From Phyllobacterium sp. 628 (GTDB lineage Bacteria > Pseudomonadota > Alphaproteobacteria > Rhizobiales > Rhizobiaceae), in the NCBI RefSeq assembly GCF_014189505.1, contig NZ_CP050301.1, positions 3,665,501 to 3,729,500 of the forward strand: a stretch of 64,000 nucleotides of DNA. Reading direction: 5' to 3'. Positions 44,805 through 54,699 of the stretch are shown here, piece by piece (position 1 is the first letter of the stretch; each line of letters starts with the position of its first letter). The notes beneath the pieces are model-generated. The model saw only the letters and a list, made by a program, of their open reading frames with translations. It had not been told where the DNA came from and did not search any database. A program made the translations under genes and the position numbers.

Positions 44805-46736
44805 CTATGCCGCTTGTTGCTTGCGACTGGCAAGCCAGGCTCCGGTTAATTTTTCGAAACGATCCGCCATCTCGGCAATAGCAGCCTCATCGGACATACG
44901 GCCGGCAAGCCATTGTTCGGCGGTCTCCATGAAAAGAGTGCGCCCGACCGCAAAGCCTTTTACCACAGGCGTACTGGCAGTTGCAGCGAAAGCAGCCTCA
45001 AGTTCATCCTGCGGCGCTTCCAGCCCAAGCAGGACAACGCCCCGGCACCATGGATCATTCTTTTCGATCACAGCCTCGATGTTCTTCCACGCAGTGGCCG
45101 ACGCCTGCGGCTCCAGCTTCCACCAGTCCGGCTTGATACCAAGAGCATAGAGTTCTTCCAGTGCCCGCGTAATCGTCTTGTCATCCAGCGAACCATGTTT
45201 ACCAGCGATGATTTCGATCAACAGTTCGCGGCCGACCTTCCGGGCTGCTTCGAACAATGTACGCAATTTGGCCTGCTGTTCCGCTTTCAGTTCGGCCGGA
45301 TCGTCCGGGTGATAAAAGCAAAGGCATTTGATGCAATGGTCTACCGGCCATTCGGCCAATTGGGAGCCGATATCCTGCGAGAATTCAAAACGCAGCGGAC
45401 GCGAGCCGGGCAATTCAACCGGCCGCCCCAGCCAATCGAAATTGTGCCGGGCAAACTCGAACATGGCTTCGCGGCCAAACTTTTCATCCAGCAGCATGCC
45501 GTAGCCACTGCGGCCATTGGCGACCTTCGCTGCTGCCTTGACCGCGAGTTCCTTGAACGCCTGTACCTTGCTGATATCAGCGCCAAGCTTCTGCGACAGA
45601 TCTTCAAGCTGTACCCGATGATCAATGGCAAACGCCATCATCGATGGAATGTCATGGCGGCGGGTGGTTGCCCAATGCACATGATTAATCGCTTCGTCCT
45701 TGCGCAAGGCATGCTGCGGGCTGCCATTTTTCAGAAAGAATTGCAGTTCTTCGAATGTTGGGATTTCCGGCGAGCAAAGCAGCCGCGATACGGCAAAAGC
45801 ACCGCAGGCATTGGCCCATGTCGCCGCAGTTGCCAATGTTTCGCCGCCAAGCCAGCCGCGCAGGAAACCGGACATGAAGGCATCGCCCGCGCCGAGCACA
45901 TTGAACACTTCAATCGGGAAACCCTTGCCGACAATACCGTCTTCAAGATTGTCGGAAATTGCTCCTTCATACACGATACAGCCCATCGGCCCGCGCTTGA
46001 GCACGATGATCGCATTGGCGGAAAGCGCGCGAATGGTCTTCAGCGCTGCGAGAAGGTCCGCCTCCCCCGAGGCGATCAGCACTTCTTCTTCAGTTCCGAC
46101 AATGAGATCACAATCGGCCAGCACCGTTTTCAAATGGCTGGATACCGCATCCGAGGCAATGTAACGGCTATCGCCATCACCGTGTCCCGCAAGTCCCCAG
46201 AGATTGGGGCGGTAGTCGATATCAAACACCACTTTGCCGCCCGCTTCCTTCATCAGACGGATTGCCTTGCGCTGGGCGGCGTCGGTGTTGGGCTTGGAAA
46301 AATGTGTCCCCGTCACCACCACGGCGCGCGCTGAGTTGATGAAATCGGGATCAACATCATCTTCATTCAGCGCCATGTCGGCACAGTTTTCACGGTAGAA
46401 AATCAGCGGGAAACTTTTGTCGTTCTCAACGGACAGGATCACCAGCGCCGACAGACGCTCTGCATCCGTAATGACACCGTCCACTGCAACGCCTTCGCGC
46501 AGCATCTGCTCGCGGATAAAACGCCCCATCTGTTCGTTGCCGACGCGGCTCAAAAGCGCCGAACGCAGCCCGAGCCGCGCGGTGCCAATGGCGATATTGG
46601 CCGGACAACCGCCAACGGATTTGGCAAAGGAAGCGATGTCTTCAAGGCGCGAACCAATCTGCTGACCGTAAAGGTCAACTGATGAGCGGCCAATTGTAAT
46701 GACATCAAGCTTTTTGCCTGTTTCAGCGCTGCCCAT
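44805..46736 (-). CDS. iolC: Bifunctional 5-dehydro-2-deoxygluconokinase / phosphogluconate aldolase
   Basis: 643 aa fusion. Residues about 8-325 form a PfkB-type sugar kinase (KSVGGCPANIAIGTARLG, NVLGAGDAFMSGFLRGWL with the catalytic Asp), the IolC kinase. Residues about 340-640 form a DUF2090 TIM-barrel domain thought to be the matching aldolase (IolJ role). This fusion is the common form in rhizobia and Brucella. It is the first gene of the iolC-D-E operon. Two IolR-like half-palindromes lie 60-100 bases upstream. Confidence 0.92.
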   Translation of the reverse strand: MGSAETGKKLDVITIGRSSVDLYGQQIGSRLEDIASFAKSVGGCPANIAIGTARLGLRSALLSRVGNEQMGRFIREQMLREGVAVDGVITDAERLSALVILSVENDKSFPLIFYRENCADMALNEDDVDPDFINSARAVVVTGTHFSKPNTDAAQRKAIRLMKEAGGKVVFDIDYRPNLWGLAGHGDGDSRYIASDAVSSHLKTVLADCDLIVGTEEEVLIASGEADLLAALKTIRALSANAIIVLKRGPMGCIVYEGAISDNLEDGIVGKGFPIEVFNVLGAGDAFMSGFLRGWLGGETLATAATWANACGAFAVSRLLCSPEIPTFEELQFFLKNGSPQHALRKDEAINHVHWATTRRHDIPSMMAFAIDHRVQLEDLSQKLGADISKVQAFKELAVKAAAKVANGRSGYGMLLDEKFGREAMFEFARHNFDWLGRPVELPGSRPLRFEFSQDIGSQLAEWPVDHCIKCLCFYHPDDPAELKAEQQAKLRTLFEAARKVGRELLIEIIAGKHGSLDDKTITRALEELYALGIKPDWWKLEPQASATAWKNIEAVIEKNDPWCRGVVLLGLEAPQDELEAAFAATASTPVVKGFAVGRTLFMETAEQWLAGRMSDEAAIAEMADRFEKLTGAWLASRKQQAA

Positions 46737-46796
46737 GATGTTCCTCCCGATATGCTGATCTATCCCGCTGAAGACAGGCCGGGAACTTTTCCTTAT

Positions 46797-46840
46797 GAAA
46801 TAATAATTCTATCAAATCGTCAATATGGAATGTATGTTCT
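46797..46840. promoter_or_regulatory. IolR-type operator candidates upstream of iolC
   Basis: GAAA-N6-TTCT (46797-46810) and GGAA-N6-TTCT (46827-46840) differ by two and one bases from GGAA-N6-TTCC, the IolR site I recall from Sinorhizobium meliloti. They lie upstream of the iolC operon. Confidence 0.5.
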
Positions 46841-46876
46841 TTTTAGTTTTCTCCGCGTTTCATTTGCAAAATGATT

Positions 46877-47017
46877 GTGCGTGGTTCGTGGTTCGACAAG
46901 CTCACCATGAGGGAGAGCGGGGACTGCAGGTGCTGTCCTGCAATGTTGCCGATTAGTATTGCAGCTACCATCTCCCTCATGGTGAGCTTGTCGAACCACG
47001 AACCACGAACCACGCAC
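46877..47017. repeat. Dispersed hairpin repeat, copy 4
   Basis: Same family, with arms extended by an extra GTGGTTC/GAACCAC unit on each side. It lies just after the regulator gene, between it and the iolC promoter. Confidence 0.85.
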
Positions 47018-47038
47018 AATAGTCTTACAACATTTATT

Positions 47039-47881
47039 CTACAGGCCGCGCCGCCGCTCCGCCACGCTGACAGTCAAAGCCATCGCCAGCGCCATGGTGC
47101 CGGACAATGAGCGGAAACCGGAAAAGTCCCCCTCCGCCGCCTCAAACCAGACTGATGCCGACTGGGCCAGCGGGGAAAATGCACTATCGGTGATCGCCAC
47201 AACCGGCACTCCCCGCGCTGCCAAAGCTGCCGCATGCTCAATGGTTGCCGATGCATAGGGTGAAAAACTGATAGCGATGGCCGCATCGCGCGGTTCGGCA
47301 AATGACAGGATTTCCGGATCGATCCCCGCCGTTGATTCAATCAGCTGATTACGGATTTTGAGCTTGCCGAAGGCATAAGCCATATAGGCGGTGATCGGAT
47401 AGGACCGGCGGCGGGCAAGGAGATAAATCGTTTCGGCCTTTGCCAAGATCTCCACCGCGTCTTCAAGCGTATTCTCTTCCACCTTGCGGGAAATGGTCTC
47501 GATTGATTGGCTGGCAGCGTTCAAAAAACCATTGAGAATAACCCGATTTTTGGACAGACCTGACGTGTCGCCACGCAACCCGGATAGCCGCTCTTCATAG
47601 GTTCCCTGCCGTTCACGCAAGCGTTCGCGAAACACCGATTGTAGACTGGTGAAGCCATCAAAACCCAGATGCTGGGCAAAACGAATGAGCGTCGAAGGTT
47701 GTACGCCAGCTGACTGAGCGATGCTCGCCGCTGTGCCAAAAGCGATCTCATCAGGGTTGCTCAGCGCATAGGCGGCAATCTGCGCCAGCCGTTTCGGCAG
47801 CGTTTGCCGGCGATCAAGGATCAGCGTGCGCAATGCATCAAAGTCCTGCGGCAAGGATGCCTGAATAACCGTGCTGCCCAT
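47039..47881 (-). CDS. iolR: RpiR-family repressor of inositol genes
   Basis: 280 aa. The N-terminal HTH_6 domain (about 10-85: QTLPKRLAQIAAYALSNPD, FGTAASIAQSAGVQPSTLIRF) is followed by a SIS sugar-isomerase domain (about 125-260) that binds sugar phosphates. In S. meliloti the IolR repressor is of this type and is encoded in the same position. The ATG at 47881 follows AGGGGAA. It is divergent from the oxidoreductase at 48041 and upstream of iolC on the same strand. Confidence 0.88.
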   Translation of the reverse strand: MGSTVIQASLPQDFDALRTLILDRRQTLPKRLAQIAAYALSNPDEIAFGTAASIAQSAGVQPSTLIRFAQHLGFDGFTSLQSVFRERLRERQGTYEERLSGLRGDTSGLSKNRVILNGFLNAASQSIETISRKVEENTLEDAVEILAKAETIYLLARRRSYPITAYMAYAFGKLKIRNQLIESTAGIDPEILSFAEPRDAAIAISFSPYASATIEHAAALAARGVPVVAITDSAFSPLAQSASVWFEAAEGDFSGFRSLSGTMALAMALTVSVAERRRGL

Positions 47882-47948
47882 TGCGAATCGTTCCCCTTGG
47901 TATTGCGACGCTATGGTGAGACTAACAAAATAACCCGGCATACAAAAC

Positions 47949-47962
47949 GGATCAGTTATTCC
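47949..47962. promoter_or_regulatory. IolR-type operator candidate between iolR and the oxidoreductase gene
   Basis: GGAT-N6-TTCC, one base from GGAA-N6-TTCC, placed in the divergent promoter region of iolR and the gene at 48041. Confidence 0.5.
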
Positions 47963-48040
47963 ATTTTTGTTTGTTATAGATTACTTCAATCAATATCTGC
48001 AAGGGATGCGATTATCCCTGGATGTCGTGGGAGTGAAGAC

Positions 48041-49174
48041 ATGTCAGGTCATGGAAATACGCGTGCGCTGGGTGTTGGGCTGATCGGGACAGGATTCATG
48101 GGCAAATGCCACGCCTTGGCCTGGAATTCTGTCCGCGCTGTTTTCGGTGACGTTCCCCCCGTTAATCTGGTGCATCTGGGTGAAGCCAATGCTGACCTTG
48201 CCCGGCAACGCGCCGATGAGTTCGGTTTCAGCAAGGCGTCGGGTGACTGGCGCGCAGTTGTTAATGATCCCGACGTCGACATTGTCTCCATAACCACGCC
48301 CAATCAGTTCCATCCGGAAATGGCGCTGGCAGCCCTGCAAGCCGGCAAACACGTCTGGTGCGAAAAGCCTATGGCGCCCGCATTCGACGATGCCAAGGCC
48401 ATGACGGATGCCGCCAAACAATCCGGCAAGGTCGCCGCTCTTGGGTACAATTACATTCAGGGTCCAGCTATTCGCCACATCCGCCAGTTGCTTGCGGAAA
48501 AGATCATCGGCGACGTCAACCATCTGCGTATCGAGATGGATGAGGATTTTATGGCTGATCCGGACGCGCTGTTCTATTGGAAACACGCTGCAACCTCCGG
48601 TTACGGCGCGCTTGATGATTTCGCAGTTCATCCTCTCTCGTTGCTATGGGCCTTGTTTGGCCGGGTGAGCGGGGTCATGTGCGACATGTCGCGACCCTAT
48701 GCTGAGCGCAAGACCGAAGACGGCAAGTCACGCGCGGTCGAAACCTATGACAGCGCCAGCGTGCTTTTGCATATGGAGAATGGCGTCGCCGGGACGCTGC
48801 AGGTGAACCGTTCCGCATGGGGCCGCAAAGGCCGCATCGCGTTGCAGATTTTTGGCTCGAAGGGATCAATTCTGTTCGATCAGGAGCGCGCCAACGAGTT
48901 TCAGCTCTACGTCACGGCAGACCGACCGACCGAGCAGGGCTACCGCACGATCCTGACCGCCCCGCATCACGATCCCTATGGCCGGTTTATCCCCGCTCCG
49001 GGCCACGGCCTCGGTTTCAATGACCTGAAAATCATCGAGTGCCATGAGCTGATCAAACGCATCAATGGTCAGGACGCACATCTGATCGGGTTTGAAGAAG
49101 GACTGGAAATCGAGCGCACCGTCCACGCCATGGCCCGTTCGTTCAATGAACAGCGCTGGGTTGATGTGCGGTAA
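48041..49174 (+). CDS. Gfo/Idh/MocA oxidoreductase of the inositol locus
   Basis: 377 aa. The Rossmann domain begins GVGLIGTGFMGKCHALAWN; WCEKPMAPAF carries the catalytic Lys and DDFAVHPLSLLWALFG the active-site His. The same gene lies next to iolR in S. meliloti, where I recall it acts on scyllo-inositol. MocA of rhizopine breakdown is also of this family. A scyllo-inositol or modified-inositol dehydrogenase is therefore likely. ATG with GGGAGTGAAG before it. Confidence 0.82.
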   Translation: MSGHGNTRALGVGLIGTGFMGKCHALAWNSVRAVFGDVPPVNLVHLGEANADLARQRADEFGFSKASGDWRAVVNDPDVDIVSITTPNQFHPEMALAALQAGKHVWCEKPMAPAFDDAKAMTDAAKQSGKVAALGYNYIQGPAIRHIRQLLAEKIIGDVNHLRIEMDEDFMADPDALFYWKHAATSGYGALDDFAVHPLSLLWALFGRVSGVMCDMSRPYAERKTEDGKSRAVETYDSASVLLHMENGVAGTLQVNRSAWGRKGRIALQIFGSKGSILFDQERANEFQLYVTADRPTEQGYRTILTAPHHDPYGRFIPAPGHGLGFNDLKIIECHELIKRINGQDAHLIGFEEGLEIERTVHAMARSFNEQRWVDVR

Positions 49175-49202
49175 AACTTGAACAACGAGTTGCAATGCCC
49201 GA

Positions 49203-49396
49203 TGCCGATTATCTCCCCCTTGCGGGGAGAAAGCGATTTCGGCATCTTAGCGAGCGCAGCGAAGCTCAAGTGCCAGAAATCGCAAGAGAGGGGATTTAAT
49301 CAAAAACTTCCCTCTCACTTGGATTTTCTAAGGATTTAGCGAAAGGGCTAAATCCAAGAAAATCCGTTCTCTCCCACAAGGGGAGAGATATCGGAG
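49203..49396. repeat. Palindromic intergenic repeat
   Basis: Between the convergent oxidoreductase and iolG genes lies a repeat with CTCCCC/GGGGAG hairpins at both ends and a long internal hairpin (49321-49340 with 49347-49365). It resembles the 42701 repeat in style but not in core sequence. It may end both transcripts. Confidence 0.6.
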
Positions 49397-49410
49397 ATAA
49401 ACCACGAAAC

Positions 49411-50400
49411 TCAAACCGTGATCGTCTTGCCTTCCTTGACCGAACGCAACGCTGCGTCGGCAAGTGCCAGAGCAATCAACCCGTCTTTGCCGCTTGGAGC
49501 AGCCTTGGCGCCGGTTGCAATCGCATTGATAAACGCAGTGATTTCATTGGCATAGGCTTCCGTGTAGCGCGTCATGAAGAAATCATGCAGCGGCGGACGG
49601 GTATAGCCGGAACCATTGGCGATCTCGATCGAAACCGGCCGTTGGTTTTCCGCCGCAACCATGCCCTTGGAGCCATGCACTTCAATACGCTGATCGTAGC
49701 CATAGGTGGCGCGGCGCGAATTGGAAATGACACACTGCTTGCCGGAAGCCGTGGACAGAATCACTGAAACGCTATCGTAATCTCCCAGCTCGCCGATCTT
49801 CTTGTCCACCAGCACCGAAGCATGGGCTGTAACAGCGACTGGATCTTCGCCGAGCAGGAAACGGGCCATATCGAAATCGTGGATGGTCATGTCGCGGAAG
49901 ATTCCGCCGGAACGAGTGATGTATTCGGCAGGCGGTGCGCCCGGATCACGCGAGGTGATCGTGACCATCTCGACCGCGCCGATGGAACCATCGTCAATAG
50001 CCTTGCGCACAGCGGCAAAGTGCGGATCGAAGCGGCGGTTGAAACCGACCATCAGAGTCGCCTTGGTTTCATCGACAACCGCAAGACATTCTTCAACGCG
50101 CTTGACGTTCAGATCGATCGGCTTTTCGCAGAAGATGGCCTTGCCGGCGCGGGCGAAACGCTCGATCAGATCCGCATGCGTATCGGTTGGCGTGCAGATG
50201 ATGACCGCATCGATATCGCCTGCTTTTTCGATCTCATCAATGGTGCGGATTTCGCAACCATAGGCCGCAGAAATGTCCTTGGCTGCCTGCTCGAAAGCAT
50301 CTGCTACCGCAACAAGTTGCGCCTGCGGATTGGATATCACGGCCTTCGCGTGCACCTTGCCGATACGGCCCGCACCGAGCAGACCAAAGCGTACAGTCAT
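49411..50400 (-). CDS. iolG: Myo-inositol 2-dehydrogenase
   Basis: 329 aa NAD-dependent enzyme, first step of inositol breakdown. The fold starts FGLLGAGRIGKVHAKAV; FCEKPIDLNVKRVEEC has the catalytic Lys, and GGIFRDMTIHDFDMARFLLGE holds the active-site Asp and His. The sequence is of the rhizobial IdhA group. It is the last gene of the operon for the sugar-type ABC transporter, 96 bases after the permease. Confidence 0.93.
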   Translation of the reverse strand: MTVRFGLLGAGRIGKVHAKAVISNPQAQLVAVADAFEQAAKDISAAYGCEIRTIDEIEKAGDIDAVIICTPTDTHADLIERFARAGKAIFCEKPIDLNVKRVEECLAVVDETKATLMVGFNRRFDPHFAAVRKAIDDGSIGAVEMVTITSRDPGAPPAEYITRSGGIFRDMTIHDFDMARFLLGEDPVAVTAHASVLVDKKIGELGDYDSVSVILSTASGKQCVISNSRRATYGYDQRIEVHGSKGMVAAENQRPVSIEIANGSGYTRPPLHDFFMTRYTEAYANEITAFINAIATGAKAAPSGKDGLIALALADAALRSVKEGKTITV

Positions 50401-50421
50401 TTCATTACCTCTTGGAAAGAA

Positions 50422-50440
50422 GCCCGGATGGGTTCCGGGC
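50422..50440 (-). terminator. Hairpin between permease and iolG
   Basis: A 7-bp GC-rich stem (50422-50428 with 50434-50440) followed on the minus strand by TTCTTTCC. It is probably a partial terminator that lowers iolG expression relative to the transporter. Confidence 0.4.
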
Positions 50441-50496
50441 GTTACAGATTTTTGGTTTCTATCTTACTTCTTGAACTTGCATAGGCATTATGCGAC

Positions 50497-51531
50497 CTAT
50501 TCAGCTTCAAACTTTTCTTTTTTCTGCCGGTAAACATCGACAACAACTGCGGCGACAATGATCACACCCTTGATGATTTCCTGATAATAGGCGTCCACCC
50601 GCAGGAACGTGAAACCGGATATCATCACACCAAGGATGATTGCGCCGATCACCGTGCCGGTGATCCGCCCGACACCGCCTGTCAGCGATGTGCCGCCAAT
50701 AACAGCCGCCGCAATGGCATCAAGCTCATAGGTGACGCCCATACCCGACTGCGCGGTTTGCGCACGCGCTGCCGTCACGATACCGGCCAGACCAGCCAGC
50801 AGACCGGCGATAGCATAGACCTTGACCAGATGGCGCTCGACATTGATACCGGAGACCCGTGCTGCCTGCACGTTGGCGCCAATCGCATAGGTGAATTTTC
50901 CATATCGGGTATAGCGCAGCGCAATGTGGAAAATAAACGCAACCACCAGAAACACCACCACCGGCCAGATGCCCGTGCCAATGAAATTGAACTGGTCCGT
51001 AAGGCCCGAAACCGGCGAACCCTTGGTGTACCATTTGGCAACACCACGCGCTGAAACCATCATGCCAAGTGTGGCGATAAAGGGCGGTATCTTGGTCTGC
51101 GCAATCAAGGCGCCGTTGACGATACCGGCAAGCAAACCGATACCGAGACCGATAATCAGCGGTATGATGAAGGGCAGATCGGTCAGGCTGGGATAAACCG
51201 GCCGAGCCCAGGTGGATGCCTGCGCAAAGCTTGCGGCGATCATGGCCGTCATACCGACAACCGAGCCGGACGAAAGATCAATACCGCCTGTGATAATGAC
51301 CTGCGTCACCCCGACAGCGATAATGCCGATGACCGAGACCTGCAGAATGATGATCGTCAGACGCTGCTGATTCATCAAAAAGCTCTGGCCGACGAAAATC
51401 CAGCCAAGCACTTCATAAATCAGCGCGATGCCGATCAGCACCAAAAGGATGCTGACTTCCGGCGGCCAGCGGCGGCCCTGCTTTGAGGACGACTGCGCCG
51501 GTGCCTTTGCGATTGCTTGTTCGCTCGTCAT
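50497..51531 (-). CDS. iatP: Inositol-type ABC transporter permease
   Basis: 344 aa with about nine membrane helices and the RbsC/BPD_transp_2 signature [19 protein letters not shown] near residue 290. It follows the ATPase gene and precedes iolG, the arrangement of the myo-inositol importer of Caulobacter and rhizobia (IbpA-IatA-IatP). Inositol as substrate is inferred from this context. Confidence 0.85.
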   Translation of the reverse strand: MTSEQAIAKAPAQSSSKQGRRWPPEVSILLVLIGIALIYEVLGWIFVGQSFLMNQQRLTIIILQVSVIGIIAVGVTQVIITGGIDLSSGSVVGMTAMIAASFAQASTWARPVYPSLTDLPFIIPLIIGLGIGLLAGIVNGALIAQTKIPPFIATLGMMVSARGVAKWYTKGSPVSGLTDQFNFIGTGIWPVVVFLVVAFIFHIALRYTRYGKFTYAIGANVQAARVSGINVERHLVKVYAIAGLLAGLAGIVTAARAQTAQSGMGVTYELDAIAAAVIGGTSLTGGVGRITGTVIGAIILGVMISGFTFLRVDAYYQEIIKGVIIVAAVVVDVYRQKKEKFEAE

Positions 51532-51586
51532 GTTCTTTCCTCCCCCGAATAGAGGTGCGTTTATTCAAAATTGCATTCCTGCTGCC

Positions 51587-51704
51587 CGTGGTCGACAAGC
51601 TCACCATGAGGGAGATTGTCGGGCTGCAAAACCAGTCATAGGCTTGGCAAACCGCGGCTCCCTGCAATCTCCCGTTTCCCTCATGGTGAGCTTGTCGAAC
51701 CACG
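51587..51704. repeat. Dispersed hairpin repeat, copy 5
   Basis: Same family with slightly shortened outer arms. It sits between the ATPase and permease genes of one operon, so it must be transcribed through or act as a partial terminator. Confidence 0.85.
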
Positions 51705-51728
51705 TATCACTGCTCATGCCAGCCTTGC

Positions 51729-53270
51729 TCATTTCGAAGCCAGCTCCATCACTTTTACCTGGGTTGCTTCTGCCCGATCAAGAAAGCCGGTCACCCGGCC
51801 CTCATGCATCACCATGATCCGGTCGCTCATGCCGAGAACCTCGGGCATTTCCGATGAGATCATGATGACGGCGACGCCCTGTTTGGCCAGTTCCGAGACA
51901 AGACGGTGAATTTCCGCCTTGGCTCCAACATCAATGCCGCGTGTCGGCTCGTCGAGAATGAGAATTTTGGGATTGGTCAGCAGCCAGCGGCCGATCAGAA
52001 CTTTCTGCTGATTGCCGCCGGACAGGTTTTCCACCCGCTCCTGCAGATTGGGCGTTTTCACCCGCAGCTTGTCGCTCATCACCTTGCAGGCAGCAGAAAT
52101 TTCCTTTTCCGCAACAAATCCGAATTTGACAAACCGGTCCTGCAACACAGCGATCTGCATGTTTTCCAGAACGTCCAGAATAAGCAGGCAGCCCGTTTCC
52201 TTGCGGTCTTCGGTTATGAACGCCATGCCGTGCTGAATCGCCTGATTGGGCGAGCCGATAGCGACCGGCTTGCCATTGATTGCGATCGAGCCGGTGGTTG
52301 CGGGCGTGACGCCGAATATGGTCTCCGCCACATTGGAGCGGCCGGAGCCGACAAGACCGGCAATGCCGAGGATTTCACCCGCACGCACGTCGAACGAAAC
52401 ACTGCTGAAAACATTCTTCAGCGACAGATCTTTCACCGACAGAACGACATCGCCGATCGGTACGATCTCTTTCGGAAACATCTGGGTGATTTCGCGCCCG
52501 ACCATCATCTTGATAATGTCGTCGCGTGTTACATCCGTGGAAGCATGGGTGCCGATATAACGGCCATCGCGAAACACCGAGAATTCATCGGCAATTTCGA
52601 ACAGCTCGTTCATCTTGTGGGTGATATAGACGATGCCAATGCCTTGCGTGCGCAGGCTGCGAATAATCTCGAAAAGATGCTCTACTTCGCGTTCTGTCAA
52701 CGCGGAGGTCGGCTCATCCATGATCAGGACATCGGATTCATAGGAAACCGCTTTGGCGATTTCGACCATTTGCCGGTTGGCAACACTGAGGTCACGCACC
52801 TGCGCTTCGGGATCGAGCGCAATGTTCAGCCGCTTGAACAGATCGGCGGTCATCTCGAACATTTTGCCATGATCGACAAAGCCGAACATGTTTTGGGGCT
52901 CACGGCGGATCCAGATATTCTCTGCCACCGTCATGAACGGCATCAGGTTCAACTCCTGATGAATCATGGCGATACCATTCTCAAGCGCATCCAGCGGCGA
53001 TTTCAAACGGATTGGCAATCCTTTGAGAAATACCTCGCCCTGATCTGGAACATATATTCCAGCGAGTATCTTCATCAGAGTGGATTTACCGGCACCATTC
53101 TCGCCCATCAGCGCATGCACAGTGCCACGCTTCAGACGAAAAGACACATCATCCAGCGCCAGAACGCCGGGAAATTCCTTGCGAATATTCTCTACGTTGA
53201 GCAGATATTCGGCTTTCGGCACCGCGCCACTGGCGCGAACCGCAGCCATTGTCGTAGGGCTGACTGCCAT
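51729..53270 (-). CDS. iatA: Inositol-type ABC transporter ATPase
   Basis: 513 aa with two ATP-binding domains. The first has the Walker A motif [14 protein letters not shown] and signature [15 protein letters not shown]. The second has a degenerate Walker A ([16 protein letters not shown]) and signature [17 protein letters not shown], as in RbsA-type proteins, where only one site is active. It lies between the binding-protein and permease genes. Confidence 0.9.
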   Translation of the reverse strand: MAVSPTTMAAVRASGAVPKAEYLLNVENIRKEFPGVLALDDVSFRLKRGTVHALMGENGAGKSTLMKILAGIYVPDQGEVFLKGLPIRLKSPLDALENGIAMIHQELNLMPFMTVAENIWIRREPQNMFGFVDHGKMFEMTADLFKRLNIALDPEAQVRDLSVANRQMVEIAKAVSYESDVLIMDEPTSALTEREVEHLFEIIRSLRTQGIGIVYITHKMNELFEIADEFSVFRDGRYIGTHASTDVTRDDIIKMMVGREITQMFPKEIVPIGDVVLSVKDLSLKNVFSSVSFDVRAGEILGIAGLVGSGRSNVAETIFGVTPATTGSIAINGKPVAIGSPNQAIQHGMAFITEDRKETGCLLILDVLENMQIAVLQDRFVKFGFVAEKEISAACKVMSDKLRVKTPNLQERVENLSGGNQQKVLIGRWLLTNPKILILDEPTRGIDVGAKAEIHRLVSELAKQGVAVIMISSEMPEVLGMSDRIMVMHEGRVTGFLDRAEATQVKVMELASK

Positions 53271-53302
53271 AACCGTCTCCTCCCGAGACTATAATCTGAA
53301 GG

Positions 53303-53330
53303 CCGGAACGCACCTTGCGATGCGTTCCGG
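53303..53330 (-). other. Intercistronic stem-loop between binding protein and ATPase genes
   Basis: A perfect 10-bp stem (53303-53312 with 53321-53330) lies 16 bases after the binding-protein stop and has no T run. Such loops usually protect the upstream mRNA so that more binding protein than ATPase is made. Confidence 0.6.
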
Positions 53331-53346
53331 TTCAAGGCGGAAAGCC

Positions 53347-54276
53347 TTAGTTCTTGGTCTGGTATTTTGCCAGGTTGTCCTTGGTCACCAGTTCGAAAGG
53401 AATGTAGACCTTGGTCTCAACCTTTTCGCCTTTGGCCAGCTTCAGTGCCGCATCAACCGAACCCTTGCCCTGACCGGCAGCGTTCTGGAAAACGGTCACA
53501 TCGAGATCGCCGGCTGCCATTGCGGCCAATGCATCCTGCGTCGCGTCAACACCGGCAACAACAACCGATTCCATCTTGCGGCCAGCCGCCTTGAGCGCCT
53601 GGATTGCGCCGATAGCCATTTCGTCATTGTTGGAAATAACCGCATCGAATTCCAGACCAGCGGAGAGCCAGTTGGTCATCAGATCGGCACCTTGAGTACG
53701 CGACCAGTTGGCCGTCTGCTCTTCAACAATCGTCAGACCCTTGCACTCATCCGTCGCAATAACGTCGTGAATGTCCTTTGTACGCTGGCGTGCAGCCTGA
53801 TTGGACAGTTCGCCCATCATCACGACGATCTTGCCTTTGCCCTTCAGAAGCTTGCACACTTCCTTGGTTTCCAGCGTGCCGGATTCAACTTCGTTGGAAG
53901 CAACAAACGCCTGCTTGGCTGGCAGTTCATTCACATTGACCGGTTCGCGGTTGACGTAAACCAATGGAATACCCGCTGCCGAAGCAATCTTCGACATGGC
54001 CGCTGTCGCATCCGTATCAACAGGGTTGACGATGATCGCATCAACCTTGGAAGCGATGAAATTCTGGATCTGGCTCTGCTGCTTGGCAACGTCGTTCTGC
54101 GCGTCTTCAACCTGCAGCGTCACACCGTCAAGCGTCTTGGCGTAATCCTGCATGCCGTTGCGCAATACGGTCAGGAAGTTGTCGTCGAACTGCGCCATGG
54201 AGACGCCAATATTCGCGGCAAATGTCGTTGTGCTCATGAGGGCTGAAACAGCCAGTGTCAAAATTAGTTTCTTCAT
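53347..54276 (-). CDS. ibpA: Inositol-type ABC transporter substrate-binding protein
   Basis: 309 aa periplasmic binding protein of the ribose (family 1) type. Signal peptide with cleavage near residue 20 (TFA-AN). Mature landmarks: QFDDNFLTVLRNGM, VDAIIVNPVDTDATAAM and ISNNDEMAIGAIQALKAAG. GGAGGAG precedes the ATG at 54276. It heads the operon with ATPase, permease and iolG. Related proteins include IbpA (inositol) and MocB (rhizopine), so a modified inositol cannot be ruled out. Confidence 0.88.
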   Translation of the reverse strand: MKKLILTLAVSALMSTTTFAANIGVSMAQFDDNFLTVLRNGMQDYAKTLDGVTLQVEDAQNDVAKQQSQIQNFIASKVDAIIVNPVDTDATAAMSKIASAAGIPLVYVNREPVNVNELPAKQAFVASNEVESGTLETKEVCKLLKGKGKIVVMMGELSNQAARQRTKDIHDVIATDECKGLTIVEEQTANWSRTQGADLMTNWLSAGLEFDAVISNNDEMAIGAIQALKAAGRKMESVVVAGVDATQDALAAMAAGDLDVTVFQNAAGQGKGSVDAALKLAKGEKVETKVYIPFELVTKDNLAKYQTKN

Positions 54277-54699
54277 TTCGTCTCCTCCACAATGGTGCCC
54301 GGCCACACCGTCCTGATCCGGAAGCTCCTCGAACTTCAGCATCGCAGCCATGCAAACCCCTGCTGCCAGCGACGCCTCTGCCCCAGAGTGCGCGAGACAT
54401 CGCGCAAACTTTGTTCTGGATTTATCATACGGAATATAAAAACCGTTGCATCCAGTTTCTGAAATATTTATTCCATTTTCCAATCGAAGCGTCAAGCGGG
54501 ATTCACGACAGCGAACCAATAAAAAAGATGAGGGAGCCGAACTTTTCGGCCATTTGCATCGCGCAATTATCCGGCAAAAAATTTGCACTGCTGTGCACTT
54601 TGAGCGGGTATATCACCGGTTCACGGTTGAACCTGCCAAGACTGTTCAGCGGGGCGGGCAACCTCAGCACAGAGCTGTGGCTGCCCGCGATAGTCGGCA
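54277..54699. promoter_or_regulatory. Promoter region of the inositol transporter operon
   Basis: 423 bases without a gene. GAAA-N6-TTCC at 54471-54484 is one base from the IolR-type site GGAA-N6-TTCC, and a half-site TATCAT of the LacI-type palindromes is at 54423. The stretch 54420-54500 is AT-rich. Confidence 0.5.

Noticed and set aside
44913..46334. 473-codon open frame on the plus strand inside iolC
   Set aside because: It is antisense to the bifunctional IolC, whose two domains are unmistakable. The antisense product resembles nothing.
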